Part shown: positions 26,092 to 34,582 of the stretch, one piece after another
Position numbering within the stretch: the first letter of the stretch is position 1
Layout of the letters: every line of letters begins with the position of its first letter
NCBI RefSeq assembly: GCF_001592755.1
Contig: NZ_LUKF01000012.1
Coordinates: 124,001 to 188,000 of the forward strand
Origin: Bdellovibrio bacteriovorus
GTDB taxonomy: Bacteria; Bdellovibrionota; Bdellovibrionia; Bdellovibrionales; Bdellovibrionaceae
Direction of reading: 5' to 3'
DNA: 64,000 nucleotides
Position numbers and translations under genes: made by a program
Notes under the pieces: generated by a model
The model's input: the letters and a program-made list of their open reading frames with translations, nothing else
Told to the model about the DNA's origin: nothing
Database searches by the model: none

Positions 26092-27501
26092 ATGTCATCA
26101 CTGAAGACGTTCACAATTGGAACACTGGCGATTCTAAGCCTCGCCGCTCAGGGGGCTTGGGCATCTGAAAACATCAAAGGGGAAGAAGTGGCCGTATTGA
26201 CGGATGCGCCGGCTGTGCCACCTCCCATTCAAAGGAAGCACGCGACAAAAGTTATTGTTAATCTAGAAACTAAAGAAATTAAAATGAGACTGGCCGACGG
26301 AGTGGATTATACATTCTGGACATTCGGAGGCAAAGTTCCAGGTAAATTCATTCGCATTCGTGAAGGGGACCATGTCGAGTTTCATCTGCACAATCATCCT
26401 TCCAGCAAATTGCCCCACAATATCGATTTACACGCGGTGACTGGTCAGGGTGGTGGTGCCGAGGGAAGCTTTACAGCTCCTGGTCACAGTTCTACTTTCA
26501 GTTTTAAAGCTTTGAATCCGGGCCTTTATGTGTATCACTGTGCAACCGCACCTGTGGGCATGCATATCGCCAACGGTATGTATGGTTTGATCTTAGTCGA
26601 ACCCAAAGACGGTTTACCTAAAGTGGACCGCGAGTTCTATGTCATGCAGAGTGAATTCTACACTAAAGGCAAATATGGATCTCCAGGTTTGCAACCTTTC
26701 AGTATGGCCAAAGCGGTGGAGGAAAAAGCCGACTACGTGGTCTTTAACGGAAGTGTGGGCGCGCTTGCGGGTGACAATGCGATGAAAGCAAAAACTGGAG
26801 AAACTGTGCGTCTGTTCGTCGGTAACGGCGGCCCGAACTTAGTTTCTTCTTTCCACGTTATCGGCGAGATCTTCGACAAGATTTATGTTGAAGGTGGTAA
26901 GCTGATCAATGAAAACGTGCAGACGACTTTGATCCCGGCAGGGGGCTCTGCCATCGTCGACTTCAAACTGCAAACTACAGGTACTTACATTCTGGTGGAT
27001 CACTCGATCTTCAGAGCCTTTAACAAAGGTGCTTTGGGAATGTTGAAAGTCGAAGGGGAAGCGGACAAAGACGTTTATTCCGGTAAAACTAAAGACGGAA
27101 TTTACCTGCCAGAAGGTGGTGTCATCCAAGAGATCAGCACAAAAGAACCTAAGCTGATTCCAGCTAAAACTCTCGAAGACCGCATCGCTGCTGGAAAACG
27201 AATCTATGAGTCTTCTTGTTTTGCATGTCACCAAACGAACGGACAAGGTCTGCCTGGCGCATTCCCTCCACTTGCAAAATCAGATTACCTGAATAGCAAT
27301 AAAGAAAAAGCGATCTCGGCTGTGGTGAACGGACTTGAAGGCGAAATCAAAGTGAATGGCAAAGACTACAACTCTGTCATGCCGGCTCAGTTGTTGAGTG
27401 ATGAAGAAGCCGCCAACGTTTTGACTTATGTTTATAGTGTTTGGGGCAATTCGAAAAAATCGGTTTCTCCACAAGAAGTGAAAGCCGCAAGAAAGAAATA
27501 G
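26092..27501 (+). CDS. nirK: Copper nitrite reductase with fused C-terminal cytochrome c domain
   Basis: Reduces nitrite to nitric oxide in the periplasm. 469 residues from the ATG at 26092, which has aaggag upstream; an upstream in-frame ATG at 26032 falls inside the FNR box and is rejected. Signal peptide about 1-24. Two cupredoxin domains carry the copper ligands: [10 protein letters not shown] (type 1 and type 2 His, catalytic Asp), [18 protein letters not shown] (type 2 His, then type 1 Cys, His and Met), [11 protein letters not shown] and [10 protein letters not shown] (type 2 His). The last about 100 residues form a class I cytochrome c with CFACH at residues 376-380 and a likely Met ligand in VMPAQLLS. 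The fusion supplies its own electron-input haem. Heads a nirK-nirV-sco operon. Confidence 0.95.
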   Translation: MSSLKTFTIGTLAILSLAAQGAWASENIKGEEVAVLTDAPAVPPPIQRKHATKVIVNLETKEIKMRLADGVDYTFWTFGGKVPGKFIRIREGDHVEFHLHNHPSSKLPHNIDLHAVTGQGGGAEGSFTAPGHSSTFSFKALNPGLYVYHCATAPVGMHIANGMYGLILVEPKDGLPKVDREFYVMQSEFYTKGKYGSPGLQPFSMAKAVEEKADYVVFNGSVGALAGDNAMKAKTGETVRLFVGNGGPNLVSSFHVIGEIFDKIYVEGGKLINENVQTTLIPAGGSAIVDFKLQTTGTYILVDHSIFRAFNKGALGMLKVEGEADKDVYSGKTKDGIYLPEGGVIQEISTKEPKLIPAKTLEDRIAAGKRIYESSCFACHQTNGQGLPGAFPPLAKSDYLNSNKEKAISAVVNGLEGEIKVNGKDYNSVMPAQLLSDEEAANVLTYVYSVWGNSKKSVSPQEVKAARKK

Positions 27502-27508
27502 GTGTCTT

Positions 27509-28270
27509 ATGAAGCATTATCAAAGATGGATTCTTGCCGGAATGATGATAATGCTTCCCTGCCTTGCACGAGCTGCAGACCGAGTATTAATCCCCGCCGG
27601 TGAATTCAAAATGCCGGCGGTCTTAAACAAGACTAGCATTCCAGTGAAAGCTTTTTACTTAGACCGCCATCCCGTCACGAATAAAGAGTTCCTAGAGTTC
27701 ATCAAAAAGAATCCGGAATGGTCTAAGTCCCAAACCAAAAAAATTTTTGCCGACAAAAATTATTTGAACCATTGGAGCAAGGATTTTTCTTACGATGATC
27801 CTCGCTATAATAACATGCCGGTTGTTCAAGTAAGTTGGTATGCCGCCCGCAGCTATTGCTTCTGGAAGGGAGGACGGCTTCCCAGTATTGCGGAGTGGGA
27901 ATATGTCGCTCTTTTTCCTTTTCCCGGTGGTCCGACTCTTCAGAGCTTGATCTTAGAGTGGTATGGCAAATCCTCGGAGTGGCCACTGCCGGCCGTGATG
28001 AGCCGTCGTGCGAACTCTGCGGGAATACATGATTTGCACGGGCTCATCTGGGAGTGGGTCGAGGACTTTAACTCGTCCCTCGTCACAGGTGAATCACGGG
28101 CGGATTCCGCTTTAGATAAGAATTTATTTTGCGGTGCCGGCAGTGCTGGCGCGGCAGATCCCTCAGACTATGCCGCCTTTATGCGCTATGCATTTCGCAG
28201 CAGCCTTAAGGCAGCCTATACAGTGCAGAACCTGGGATTTCGTTGTGCCCAGGATAAGGAGCCGTTATGA
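27509..28270 (+). CDS. nirV: NirV-like formylglycine-generating-enzyme-domain protein
   Basis: 253 residues with a signal peptide (about 1-22). The SUMF1/FGE fold is visible from VLIPAGEFKMPAV through DRHPVTNKEFLEFIKKNP, MPVVQVSWYAARSYCFWKGGRLPS and DLHGLIWEWVEDF to LGFRCAQ. Genes of this type next to nirK are called nirV. They are needed or helpful for nitrite reduction in some bacteria, though the biochemical role is not settled. It starts seven bases behind nirK and overlaps sco by four bases, so it is in the same operon. Confidence 0.82.
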   Translation: MKHYQRWILAGMMIMLPCLARAADRVLIPAGEFKMPAVLNKTSIPVKAFYLDRHPVTNKEFLEFIKKNPEWSKSQTKKIFADKNYLNHWSKDFSYDDPRYNNMPVVQVSWYAARSYCFWKGGRLPSIAEWEYVALFPFPGGPTLQSLILEWYGKSSEWPLPAVMSRRANSAGIHDLHGLIWEWVEDFNSSLVTGESRADSALDKNLFCGAGSAGAADPSDYAAFMRYAFRSSLKAAYTVQNLGFRCAQDKEPL

Positions 28271-28806
28271 AAAAATATCTTTTACCATTGTTGTTCATAG
28301 GTCTGTTGTCAGGAGCTGGATTCCCAGATGATTCCATCTACAACCTGAACTCCACTTTCCTCAATGAGCAGGATAAGAATGTCGCAATCACAGATTTACA
28401 AGGAAGTCCGGTGGTAATTTCAATGGCGTACACAGGATGTGTCTACACATGTCCGCTAATCTTGGCGCAAATGCAGAACATTGAAAAGGAAATGGATAAA
28501 CAAGGACGTACAGATGTTCGTTACGTGCTTATCAGTTTTGATCACGAGCGCGATACTCCGGCTGTTTTACAGAAATATCTAGCCAATAAAAAGCTAAGTA
28601 AAAAATGGTCTTTATGGACTTCTAAGACAGATAAGGCGCCGCGCGAGGTCGCAAACGTCTTAGGCATCAAGTATAAAAAAATGGAAGGCGGAGATTACGA
28701 TCACTCGTTCATCATTTCTGTTTTGGACGAAAAGGGCAGAATTAAATTTCAGCAAACAGGTGCGGACGGAAAACCGTCAGACATGGTGCAAGCGTTAAAA
28801 AAGTAA
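28267..28806 (+). CDS. SCO1/SenC-type copper chaperone or thiol reductase
   Basis: 179 residues with a short hydrophobic export signal (about 1-17). Thioredoxin-like SCO fold with the copper-binding CVYTCP motif (CxxxC) and the distant histidine in DYDHSFIISV. SCO proteins deliver copper to or reduce the copper sites of terminal oxidases; here, placed directly after nirK and nirV with an ATGA overlap, it probably serves NirK. This is inference from context. Confidence 0.85.
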   Translation: MKKYLLPLLFIGLLSGAGFPDDSIYNLNSTFLNEQDKNVAITDLQGSPVVISMAYTGCVYTCPLILAQMQNIEKEMDKQGRTDVRYVLISFDHERDTPAVLQKYLANKKLSKKWSLWTSKTDKAPREVANVLGIKYKKMEGGDYDHSFIISVLDEKGRIKFQQTGADGKPSDMVQALKK

Positions 28807-28812
28807 AGACTT

Positions 28813-28826
28813 TTGATCGTGATCAA
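28813..28826. promoter_or_regulatory. Perfect FNR/DNR box upstream of the DUF2249 gene
   Basis: ttgatcgtgatcaa is an exact TTGAT-N4-ATCAA palindrome, centred 54 bases before the ATG at 28874. Best match of the five boxes in this window. Confidence 0.8.
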
Positions 28827-28873
28827 GGAACCGAAGTTCTAAATAGGGTTAATTTAGAGTTCAAGGAGACATC

Positions 28874-29134
28874 ATGAAAGAATTTGTAATTGAAGCCCAA
28901 AAAATTCCACCACAACAACGTCACAGTCATATTTTTGAAACCTTCGATAATCTGGAAGCGGGCGAAAGTATCGTCATCGTCAATAACCACGATCCGGTGC
29001 CTTTGTTACGTCAATTTGAAGAAAACCGCCAAGAACAGTTCCAACCCGAGTATTTAGAAAAAGGACCCGAAGTGTGGAAGCTGCGTCTGACGAAACTTAA
29101 AAAAGAAGGCTGTTGCGGTTTCTGCGGAGGCTAA
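28874..29134 (+). CDS. DUF2249 protein
   Basis: 86 residues. The DUF2249 core is visible: RHSHIFETFDNLEAGESIVIVNNHDPVPLLRQFEE, with the C-terminal GCCGFCGG adding three cysteines that could bind a metal. DUF2249 proteins are often found with hemerythrin-like and denitrification genes; here a hemerythrin gene is convergent with a four-base overlap and a perfect FNR box lies upstream. Biochemical role unknown; probably redox or metal handling under low oxygen. Confidence 0.85.
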   Translation: MKEFVIEAQKIPPQQRHSHIFETFDNLEAGESIVIVNNHDPVPLLRQFEENRQEQFQPEYLEKGPEVWKLRLTKLKKEGCCGFCGG

Positions 29135-29646
29135 GACAGAAGCTTCTCACACAAGACGAAAAGGCATCCGTCTTCTTTAGCAATATGCAGCTTTAACAGA
29201 CGGATGTACTCATTTTTTAAAGAAACAAAAAAGTCCTTATAAAGTTTTTCGTTGGATTGGTCTTTCAAAAAAAGAAGGGCTTGGGCGAGTTCGTCGCTTA
29301 ATACGTGTTCCCCCATAGGCATGCTTAAAGGATTGTGCTCATTGAGCCACGTAAACTGTGGATAAGCGTGCGGGCGAGGCAAGCCCTGAGCATAGGCCCG
29401 CTTCAAGAGTTCTTCAGCCACAGACTTCGGATTTAAGTCTAATTCCATGCCGCGAAAGAATGTGCATAACGGCCCGCCCTCTTGGAGTAACGGATGATCC
29501 GCAATCAAGGGAAATAGAGCTTGTTCTTCCAGTGGATGATGGATTTCTTCGACCAGCTTAATGATATCAAAAATATCTTTGTCTTCAGAGATCATGTTCA
29601 GCAGGGTCTGATGCTGCTGTCGAAGCTCTTCTAATATTTTTACCAT
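29131..29646 (-). CDS. Hemerythrin-like protein
   Basis: 171 residues, all-helical, with histidines and acids spaced as in hemerythrin/RIC (YtfE)-type di-iron proteins: H12 in LRQQHQTLL, EIHHPLEEQALFPLI, GEHVLSDEL and HIAKEDGCLF. Such proteins bind O2 or NO and repair iron centres after nitrosative stress. The ATG has ggagg upstream and lies 62 bases inside the preceding Crp/Fnr gene on the same strand, implying coupled translation. Convergent overlap of four bases with the DUF2249 gene. Confidence 0.8.
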   Translation of the reverse strand: MVKILEELRQQHQTLLNMISEDKDIFDIIKLVEEIHHPLEEQALFPLIADHPLLQEGGPLCTFFRGMELDLNPKSVAEELLKRAYAQGLPRPHAYPQFTWLNEHNPLSMPMGEHVLSDELAQALLFLKDQSNEKLYKDFFVSLKNEYIRLLKLHIAKEDGCLFVLCEKLLS

Positions 29647-30319
29647 GGCGAATGTCCTCCAGTATCTGCGGGTTCAAAATTTCAAGGTGCCTATCGTCGG
29701 TGCGGATCCAACCGTGCTTTGTCCATTGGCTTAAGATACGAATCACAGTCTCGCTTTGAGCTCCAATGCGCTCAGCAATATCAGTGCGGGTCAGAGGAAT
29801 TTGCAGACGATAGCTACCTAAGAGTTCTTGTTTCTTTAAAAGACGAGTTAAGAGGTCGGCGACCCTCGTGGGGGTTAGCTGCCGCGAAATACAAATGTCA
29901 TTTTGTAACTCTAAGAATCTTTCAGAGATCTGTCGATTTACCAAATCCCGGACTTCCGGGATTTTTTTTAGCAAATCGTTATACACCGAAAGGGGGATGC
30001 TTAAGAAGGTACTGTCTTCAATGCACTGAACTGTCGCAGGATGCTTAGGGGCCGGTAAACCCGCCATCGCTATTCCCAAATATTCCCCACGCCCAAGAAA
30101 GTTAAAAATCTTTTTTTCAGAGGAAGAAACGGAGTCATAAACGCGCACCGAGCCGCACAGAACAATGAAGATTTCAGTGATCTTGTCATTTTTCCGGTAC
30201 AGAACCTCGCGTGCGGAATGGCGGATGCATTTTATAAACGAGGCCCATTGCTTCAACTCAAGTTCTGAGGCTTTGTTGAATCCATCCAAAGATTTTAAAC
30301 GTCGGACTATCTCGTTCAT
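29585..30319 (-). CDS. Crp/Fnr family transcription regulator
   Basis: 244 residues from the ATG at 30319, which has aaggag upstream (an ATG nine codons earlier lacks this). N-terminal cyclic-nucleotide-binding-type beta barrel, a long dimer helix, and a winged helix with recognition segment AERIGAQSETVIRILSQW. Glu and Arg needed for TTGAT recognition are kept, but the Ser of FNR is Ile here. There is no FNR-like N-terminal cysteine cluster, so it does not look like an iron-sulfur oxygen sensor; haem or NO sensing as in DNR/NNR is possible. An FNR box sits 52 bases upstream, suggesting auto- or cross-control. Confidence 0.88.
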   Translation of the reverse strand: MNEIVRRLKSLDGFNKASELELKQWASFIKCIRHSAREVLYRKNDKITEIFIVLCGSVRVYDSVSSSEKKIFNFLGRGEYLGIAMAGLPAPKHPATVQCIEDSTFLSIPLSVYNDLLKKIPEVRDLVNRQISERFLELQNDICISRQLTPTRVADLLTRLLKKQELLGSYRLQIPLTRTDIAERIGAQSETVIRILSQWTKHGWIRTDDRHLEILNPQILEDIRHGKNIRRASTAASDPAEHDL

Positions 30320-30364
30320 AGTGTCTCCTTGTATTAAGGCTGACATTGATGTCCTGGTAACAAC

Positions 30365-30378
30365 ATGATCGGGATCAA
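30365..30378. promoter_or_regulatory. FNR/DNR box facing the Crp/Fnr gene
   Basis: atgatcgggatcaa matches 9 of 10 positions of TTGAT-N4-ATCAA. Its centre is about 52 bases upstream of the ATG at 30319 (minus strand). One of two boxes in this divergent promoter region. Confidence 0.75.
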
Positions 30379-30390
30379 TATTTCTTAATT

Positions 30391-30404
30391 TTGATCTGGA
30401 TCAT
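30391..30404. promoter_or_regulatory. FNR/DNR box facing nnrS
   Basis: ttgatctggatcat matches 9 of 10 positions of the consensus. Its centre is about 56 bases upstream of the nnrS ATG at 30454. The two boxes are 26 bases apart centre to centre. Confidence 0.75.
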
Positions 30405-30453
30405 GTTCTTTTTTTTGGAAGACGTCCATTCTAGGAGGAGTCAGGAGTTCATT

Positions 30454-31605
30454 ATGGAACAAAATCAACTAGATGCTTATCGAATTTTCTTTCCCGCAGG
30501 CTGGCTTTTATCTATCTGGGGCGTAGTTTTGTGGATTCTTTTTCCTTGGAAGCTAGTCAATTATCCAGGTTTTAGTCATCCCGAGATTATGATGGGAGGA
30601 TTTTTTCTGTGTTTTGTATGCGGTTTTCTTATGACGGCTGTCCCACGTTTCACAAATACTTTTGGGCCGACTCGGGCCGAACAAAATTTTTCTTTTATCG
30701 CCATTGCGGGTTTGTTTGCAAGCTTGCTGGTTTCGCAGAAGGCGGCTTTTTATGGTGCCGTATTGCTCTGTCTTTTCTTTTTAGTTTTCTATAGCGCTCG
30801 CAGATTTTTACAAAGAAAAAGCAATCCGCCGGATTCTTTTATTTTCGTCGCGGCCGGTTTGCTTTCAGCGATCGCCGGAACTTTCATTCTATTTTTAGCA
30901 GAGTTCGTGAACCTTCCTTCGGGCCTCTATTCATTGGGGCGAAGTCTTTTTCTGCAATGTTATATTATGTGTTTGATTTTAGGAGTAGGCTCTCGATTGA
31001 TTCCGGCTTTGCTCGGCTGGGGCCCGCTTCCCACGGAGATGCATAAAACTTCACGCCAGGTTTGGTTGTTTGCCGGGCTTTCGTTCTTTTTTGTTTTGAG
31101 CTACTTCTGTGAAAGCCAGGGCCACACTTTAGGTGCAGCCCTTCTTCGCGCGGCGATCGTAACGCTGATTTGTTTTAAATTCTGGAGGTTATATAAGTTC
31201 CCGCAAAGAAGGGGTGTGCAGACTTGGGGTCTGTGGTCCTCGGCGTGGTCACTGTTATTGGCGTTCTGGGCCTTGGTTTTTTTACCGTCGTTCCGCATTC
31301 ATATATTGCACATAGTTTATGCTTCCGGAATGGGTCTTATGACATTTATGATCGCAGTGCGGGTGATTCTTTCGCATGGTAAGCACAGTATGATTTTAGA
31401 AAAAAGCTCCAAGCTTTTGGGGCTCGGAGCTTTCTTGCTTTTCTTCGCCGGATTGACCCGCTTTTCTGCGGGACTGGCTCCGCATATTTACCAGTCCCAT
31501 CTTTTGTACGCGGCCGTTACGTGGATTGCTGGAGCTCTGGTCTGGGGCTGGGTGTTCCTGCCCAAGATTTTTCATGTTGGGACTTCGCATGATAAAAGCG
31601 TTTAG
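30454..31605 (+). CDS. nnrS: NnrS family membrane protein
   Basis: 383 residues with about twelve membrane segments. The family pattern appears in RIFFPAGWLLSIWGVVLW, GFFLCFVCGFLMTAVPRFTNT, GVGSRLIPALLGWGP and HILHIVYASGMGLMTFMIAVRV. NnrS proteins contain haem and protect against nitric oxide stress in denitrifiers. The ATG at 30454 has caggag upstream; longer upstream extension to 30391 would start inside the FNR box. The 3' end overlaps the convergent nrdD by 89 bases. Confidence 0.88.
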   Translation: MEQNQLDAYRIFFPAGWLLSIWGVVLWILFPWKLVNYPGFSHPEIMMGGFFLCFVCGFLMTAVPRFTNTFGPTRAEQNFSFIAIAGLFASLLVSQKAAFYGAVLLCLFFLVFYSARRFLQRKSNPPDSFIFVAAGLLSAIAGTFILFLAEFVNLPSGLYSLGRSLFLQCYIMCLILGVGSRLIPALLGWGPLPTEMHKTSRQVWLFAGLSFFFVLSYFCESQGHTLGAALLRAAIVTLICFKFWRLYKFPQRRGVQTWGLWSSAWSLLLAFWALVFLPSFRIHILHIVYASGMGLMTFMIAVRVILSHGKHSMILEKSSKLLGLGAFLLFFAGLTRFSAGLAPHIYQSHLLYAAVTWIAGALVWGWVFLPKIFHVGTSHDKSV

Positions 31606-33355
31606 CCGCTTCTTTCTGACGAGCGGAACTGAACGATGAGATTCGTTTCAAGTAACCAATGACTCGTGTGGCGTGATCGACATTATCACTGCCACATTGA
31701 GGGCAATGGTGCAGAGTGCGTTTGTCGATAGCCTCACACACGTTGCAAATCGTGATTTTGACATTCACACACCAGTAATTGCATCCCGTTAAAGCTGCAG
31801 CATGGATCAATTTGTAAAATCCCTGAGCGGTTAGCTTTTCTTCAAGGTTCAAATGCAATGCGGAACCGCCATCAAGATATTCCATCATTTCCGCTCCATG
31901 CAGAATCATTTTATCAACCGCATTGACGTCGTCGTTTTCAACGACATAGAAGTACGAGTTGTAACAGTCTCTGGAGGCGGTCAGTCCGTCGGCGCGATCC
32001 CAGGCAGAATTTTTCACACCTAGATTTTCTGCGGGAACAAACTCGGTGTTAAACATATATCCATAAGTTTTGCGAGCGGCACGATTGGCGTCAAAAATAG
32101 TTTTCAGCTGTTGTTTCAAGAAAGCTTTATACCGAGCATTGTTAGAAACCTGATAGCCCAGATATTCCGCCGCTTCGACCATTCCGTTAATACCGATCGT
32201 CAGAAATTGTTTGTCGAGCGTGATAAACCCCGCGGAGTACGCAGTTAATAAACCGTTATCGAAATAATCTTGCATCAATTTACGATAAGCGACTTGGTAC
32301 TTTTGAATTTTCTGAACCGACTCAAGCAAATCCAAATTCTTTTGAACCAGGCGATTCATATTCAAAGTGATCACGTTAATAGAACCCGTCGCGACGCCGC
32401 CAGCTCCCAGCGAATAACTGAAGGTGCGGTCTGAGATCTCATTGCGCAAGCGACAGCAACTTGCCAGGCTGTCCGCAGAGTCACTCATGTACATAAAGAA
32501 GCTATTGCCTTCACTCAATTCTTTCGCGCACATATGAGCGAAGCTGGGATTCAGGGGGCCTTGATCGCCCGTCAGCATAGCCGCCGTTACTACGGGGAAA
32601 GTTAAAAGCGCCTTGGTTCTTTCCTGGTTAAACCAACTCATAAAATGTGCCTGCAATTTTTCGACTGTTTTCCAGCAAGGTGTGTCGCCATCGGGGAAAA
32701 CGAAGTCTGCGAAAAGAGATTTAAAGTACGACTCGTCATAAAGCGAGATATTCCAGAACACGGATTGGTAACCTCGAGCGGCCGCAGGTTGATTCAAGGC
32801 ATACACCACGTGTTGCAGATGATTGTTAATAAGACGAGTGTGAGTTTCTAAGTAGTTATCGCCATAATCTTTTCGCGCAAAGTGATCAAAATACATCAGC
32901 CACTCGACCGTAGCGACGGCACCGGCAAACTGGGACGAAATAGCAAAGACCAGATTTACAAAACAGCCGCAGAAGCTTTCTAGGTGTCGGGGAGCCTGAG
33001 ACTCTCCTCCAAGTTTTTTCAATCCATCCAGCAAAAGAGGATACATCGAAATAGAAGCGCAATAAGGTTTAAGAGAAGTTTCATCATGGACATAAATCTC
33101 ATGGGCTTCGATTTGACGAATGTATTCATCGGCAAGTTCAGTTCCGAAAAGACTTTCAATTTTTTTGCGGACCAACGCGCGATTCACTTGAATATTGATG
33201 TCCTTATTCAGTTCAGATTCCATGGTCGCAATATTTTTATGAGTGACGTTGGCATTGGCATCGAATTTAGAGCCTTCAGCGGCATTGGCGGCGCGGATGT
33301 AGTTTTCGATAAATTGCATTTTGGTATTGAGCTGTTGCTCGTTCAAGCGAAGCAT
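31517..33355 (-). CDS. nrdD: Anaerobic (class III) ribonucleoside-triphosphate reductase
   Basis: Makes deoxyribonucleotides without oxygen, using a glycyl radical. 612 residues. The C-terminal zinc site is CNVC ... CPQC and the glycyl radical motif is RVIGYLKR. N-terminal EIYVHDETSLKPYC and the ESFCGCFVNLVF region match the family. It is shorter than enzymes of about 700 residues and I see no N-terminal ATP-cone, so overall allosteric control may be absent. The ATG has aaggag upstream. It follows nrdG by 16 bases in the same operon; the stop lies inside the convergent nnrS. Confidence 0.93.
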   Translation of the reverse strand: MLRLNEQQLNTKMQFIENYIRAANAAEGSKFDANANVTHKNIATMESELNKDINIQVNRALVRKKIESLFGTELADEYIRQIEAHEIYVHDETSLKPYCASISMYPLLLDGLKKLGGESQAPRHLESFCGCFVNLVFAISSQFAGAVATVEWLMYFDHFARKDYGDNYLETHTRLINNHLQHVVYALNQPAAARGYQSVFWNISLYDESYFKSLFADFVFPDGDTPCWKTVEKLQAHFMSWFNQERTKALLTFPVVTAAMLTGDQGPLNPSFAHMCAKELSEGNSFFMYMSDSADSLASCCRLRNEISDRTFSYSLGAGGVATGSINVITLNMNRLVQKNLDLLESVQKIQKYQVAYRKLMQDYFDNGLLTAYSAGFITLDKQFLTIGINGMVEAAEYLGYQVSNNARYKAFLKQQLKTIFDANRAARKTYGYMFNTEFVPAENLGVKNSAWDRADGLTASRDCYNSYFYVVENDDVNAVDKMILHGAEMMEYLDGGSALHLNLEEKLTAQGFYKLIHAAALTGCNYWCVNVKITICNVCEAIDKRTLHHCPQCGSDNVDHATRVIGYLKRISSFSSARQKEAAKRFYHAKSQHEKSWAGTPSPRPELQQST

Positions 33356-33371
33356 GTTGTCTCCTTGGTTG

Positions 33372-33818
33372 TTATCTTTGAAAAAGATGATTGAGTGTCT
33401 GTTGGGTTTTTAAATCGATAAATTTTTGATTGGTCGTCGGCGAGTTCAGCCCGCCCAGCTCGGCGCGCCACGGCCCGACTTTGAGAAAGTCCAAGTGATC
33501 TTTAAGGGACGAAGGAACATCGTCCAATCCCGTGTAAAGAGCGGTGAGCAACCCTTGCTGCTGGCAAAGAGTTAGAAACGAGATAAGATCTTTCGCGTGC
33601 CATTCACCACCTAAAAAAAGAACGCAGGTGATTTTGTTTTTATATTCCATCAAAAGCTGCTGCAACAACTCCACCGTGAGTGGGGAACCCGTTTTTTCCG
33701 TCCAGAGTTCTGGAGAGTGACAGCCGGGGCATTTCAGGGGACAGCCGCAGACATAGAAGGCAAGGCTGATTTGGTCGGGCACTTCTTGAAAGACGATGTC
33801 GTACTTGTAGATGTTCAT
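33372..33818 (-). CDS. nrdG: Anaerobic ribonucleotide reductase-activating protein
   Basis: Radical-SAM enzyme that creates the glycyl radical on NrdD. 148 residues from the ATG at 33818, which has ggaagg upstream; GTG two codons earlier overlaps this site. The Fe4S4 motif is CPLKCPGC (CX3CX2C) at about residues 27-34, preceded by DQISLAFYVCG. Motif LFLGGEWHAKDL is the SAM-binding GGE. It is the first gene of nrdG-nrdD, with an FNR box upstream. Confidence 0.93.
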   Translation of the reverse strand: MNIYKYDIVFQEVPDQISLAFYVCGCPLKCPGCHSPELWTEKTGSPLTVELLQQLLMEYKNKITCVLFLGGEWHAKDLISFLTLCQQQGLLTALYTGLDDVPSSLKDHLDFLKVGPWRAELGGLNSPTTNQKFIDLKTQQTLNHLFQR

Positions 33819-33883
33819 GGTCACCTTCCATAAAGAAAGGATAGACCTTAGATTTTTATGATCACTACCTATTGTTTGAAAAT

Positions 33884-33897
33884 ATGACCGATATCAC
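33884..33897. promoter_or_regulatory. FNR/DNR-type box upstream of nrdG-nrdD
   Basis: atgaccgatatcac matches 7 of 10 positions of TTGAT-N4-ATCAA (TGA..TCA core intact). Its centre is about 72 bases upstream of the nrdG ATG on the minus strand. Confidence 0.5.
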
Positions 33898-33912
33898 TGT
33901 ATCTAGTGATGT

Positions 33913-34548
33913 TTATAACAACAGTTGGATCTGCTTATGATTCATCTTAATTTTTCCTTCGCTTTCCAGTTCGGCTAAAGCGCGGGAAAATGTTTCTGGA
34001 CGAAGCCCTAACATCAAAGCCACATCATGTTTCTTGCCGTCCAACTTTATCACGGGCGTTTTTTGTTGTTCTTGCAGACGTCCTAAATGAAGCCACACGC
34101 GGTCTTTCGCAGACGGGGTGTTGATGTTTTCAATAACCACATCCAGATTGTTCATCCATTTAATCAGCGAGCCTACGACGGCTTGGTACAAAGAAAGATT
34201 GGACTGAATGATGTTTTGAAACTCTTTTTTTGGAAGGAACATGACTTCCGTATTTTCATTTGCGACAAAAGTGTCGCTGTGGCGGTCCTGACCCAACACG
34301 CTGCCTTCGCCGAAGGTTTTTCCTTCTCCCAGAATTTGTAAGACAATTTCTTTTCCTGAAGGAGAAAGCTTAGAAATTTTCACAGACCCGCTAGTTATCA
34401 GATAAAGGCCATTGATCTCTTCACCAGCTTCAAAGATGAGCGAATTTTTCACGAACTTTTTTTTCTTCATAAAAGAAAGTAAATCCGAGATCACTTTTTC
34501 TTCCTGCGAAGAACAGATGGGGCAATTCAGTTTATTTGCTTCGCTCAT
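33913..34548 (-). CDS. Crp/Fnr family regulator, DNR/FNR-like recognition helix
   Basis: 211 residues from the ATG at 34548 (gaaggag upstream; an in-frame GTG at 34563 would overlap it). N-terminal NCPICSS has two cysteines only, fewer than the four needed for an FNR iron-sulfur cluster. A cyclic-nucleotide-binding-type barrel (GLYLITSGSVKISKLSPSG) is followed by a winged helix with LGLRPETFSRALAELE. The ETFSR recognition residues match those of FNR/DNR proteins that read TTGAT, so this is the best candidate to bind the five boxes in this cluster. A perfect 33-base palindrome lies upstream. Confidence 0.9.
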   Translation of the reverse strand: MSEANKLNCPICSSQEEKVISDLLSFMKKKKFVKNSLIFEAGEEINGLYLITSGSVKISKLSPSGKEIVLQILGEGKTFGEGSVLGQDRHSDTFVANENTEVMFLPKKEFQNIIQSNLSLYQAVVGSLIKWMNNLDVVIENINTPSAKDRVWLHLGRLQEQQKTPVIKLDGKKHDVALMLGLRPETFSRALAELESEGKIKMNHKQIQLLL

Positions 34549-34582
34549 ATAGGTCTCCTTCACGGGGCGCCGAATCCCTACA

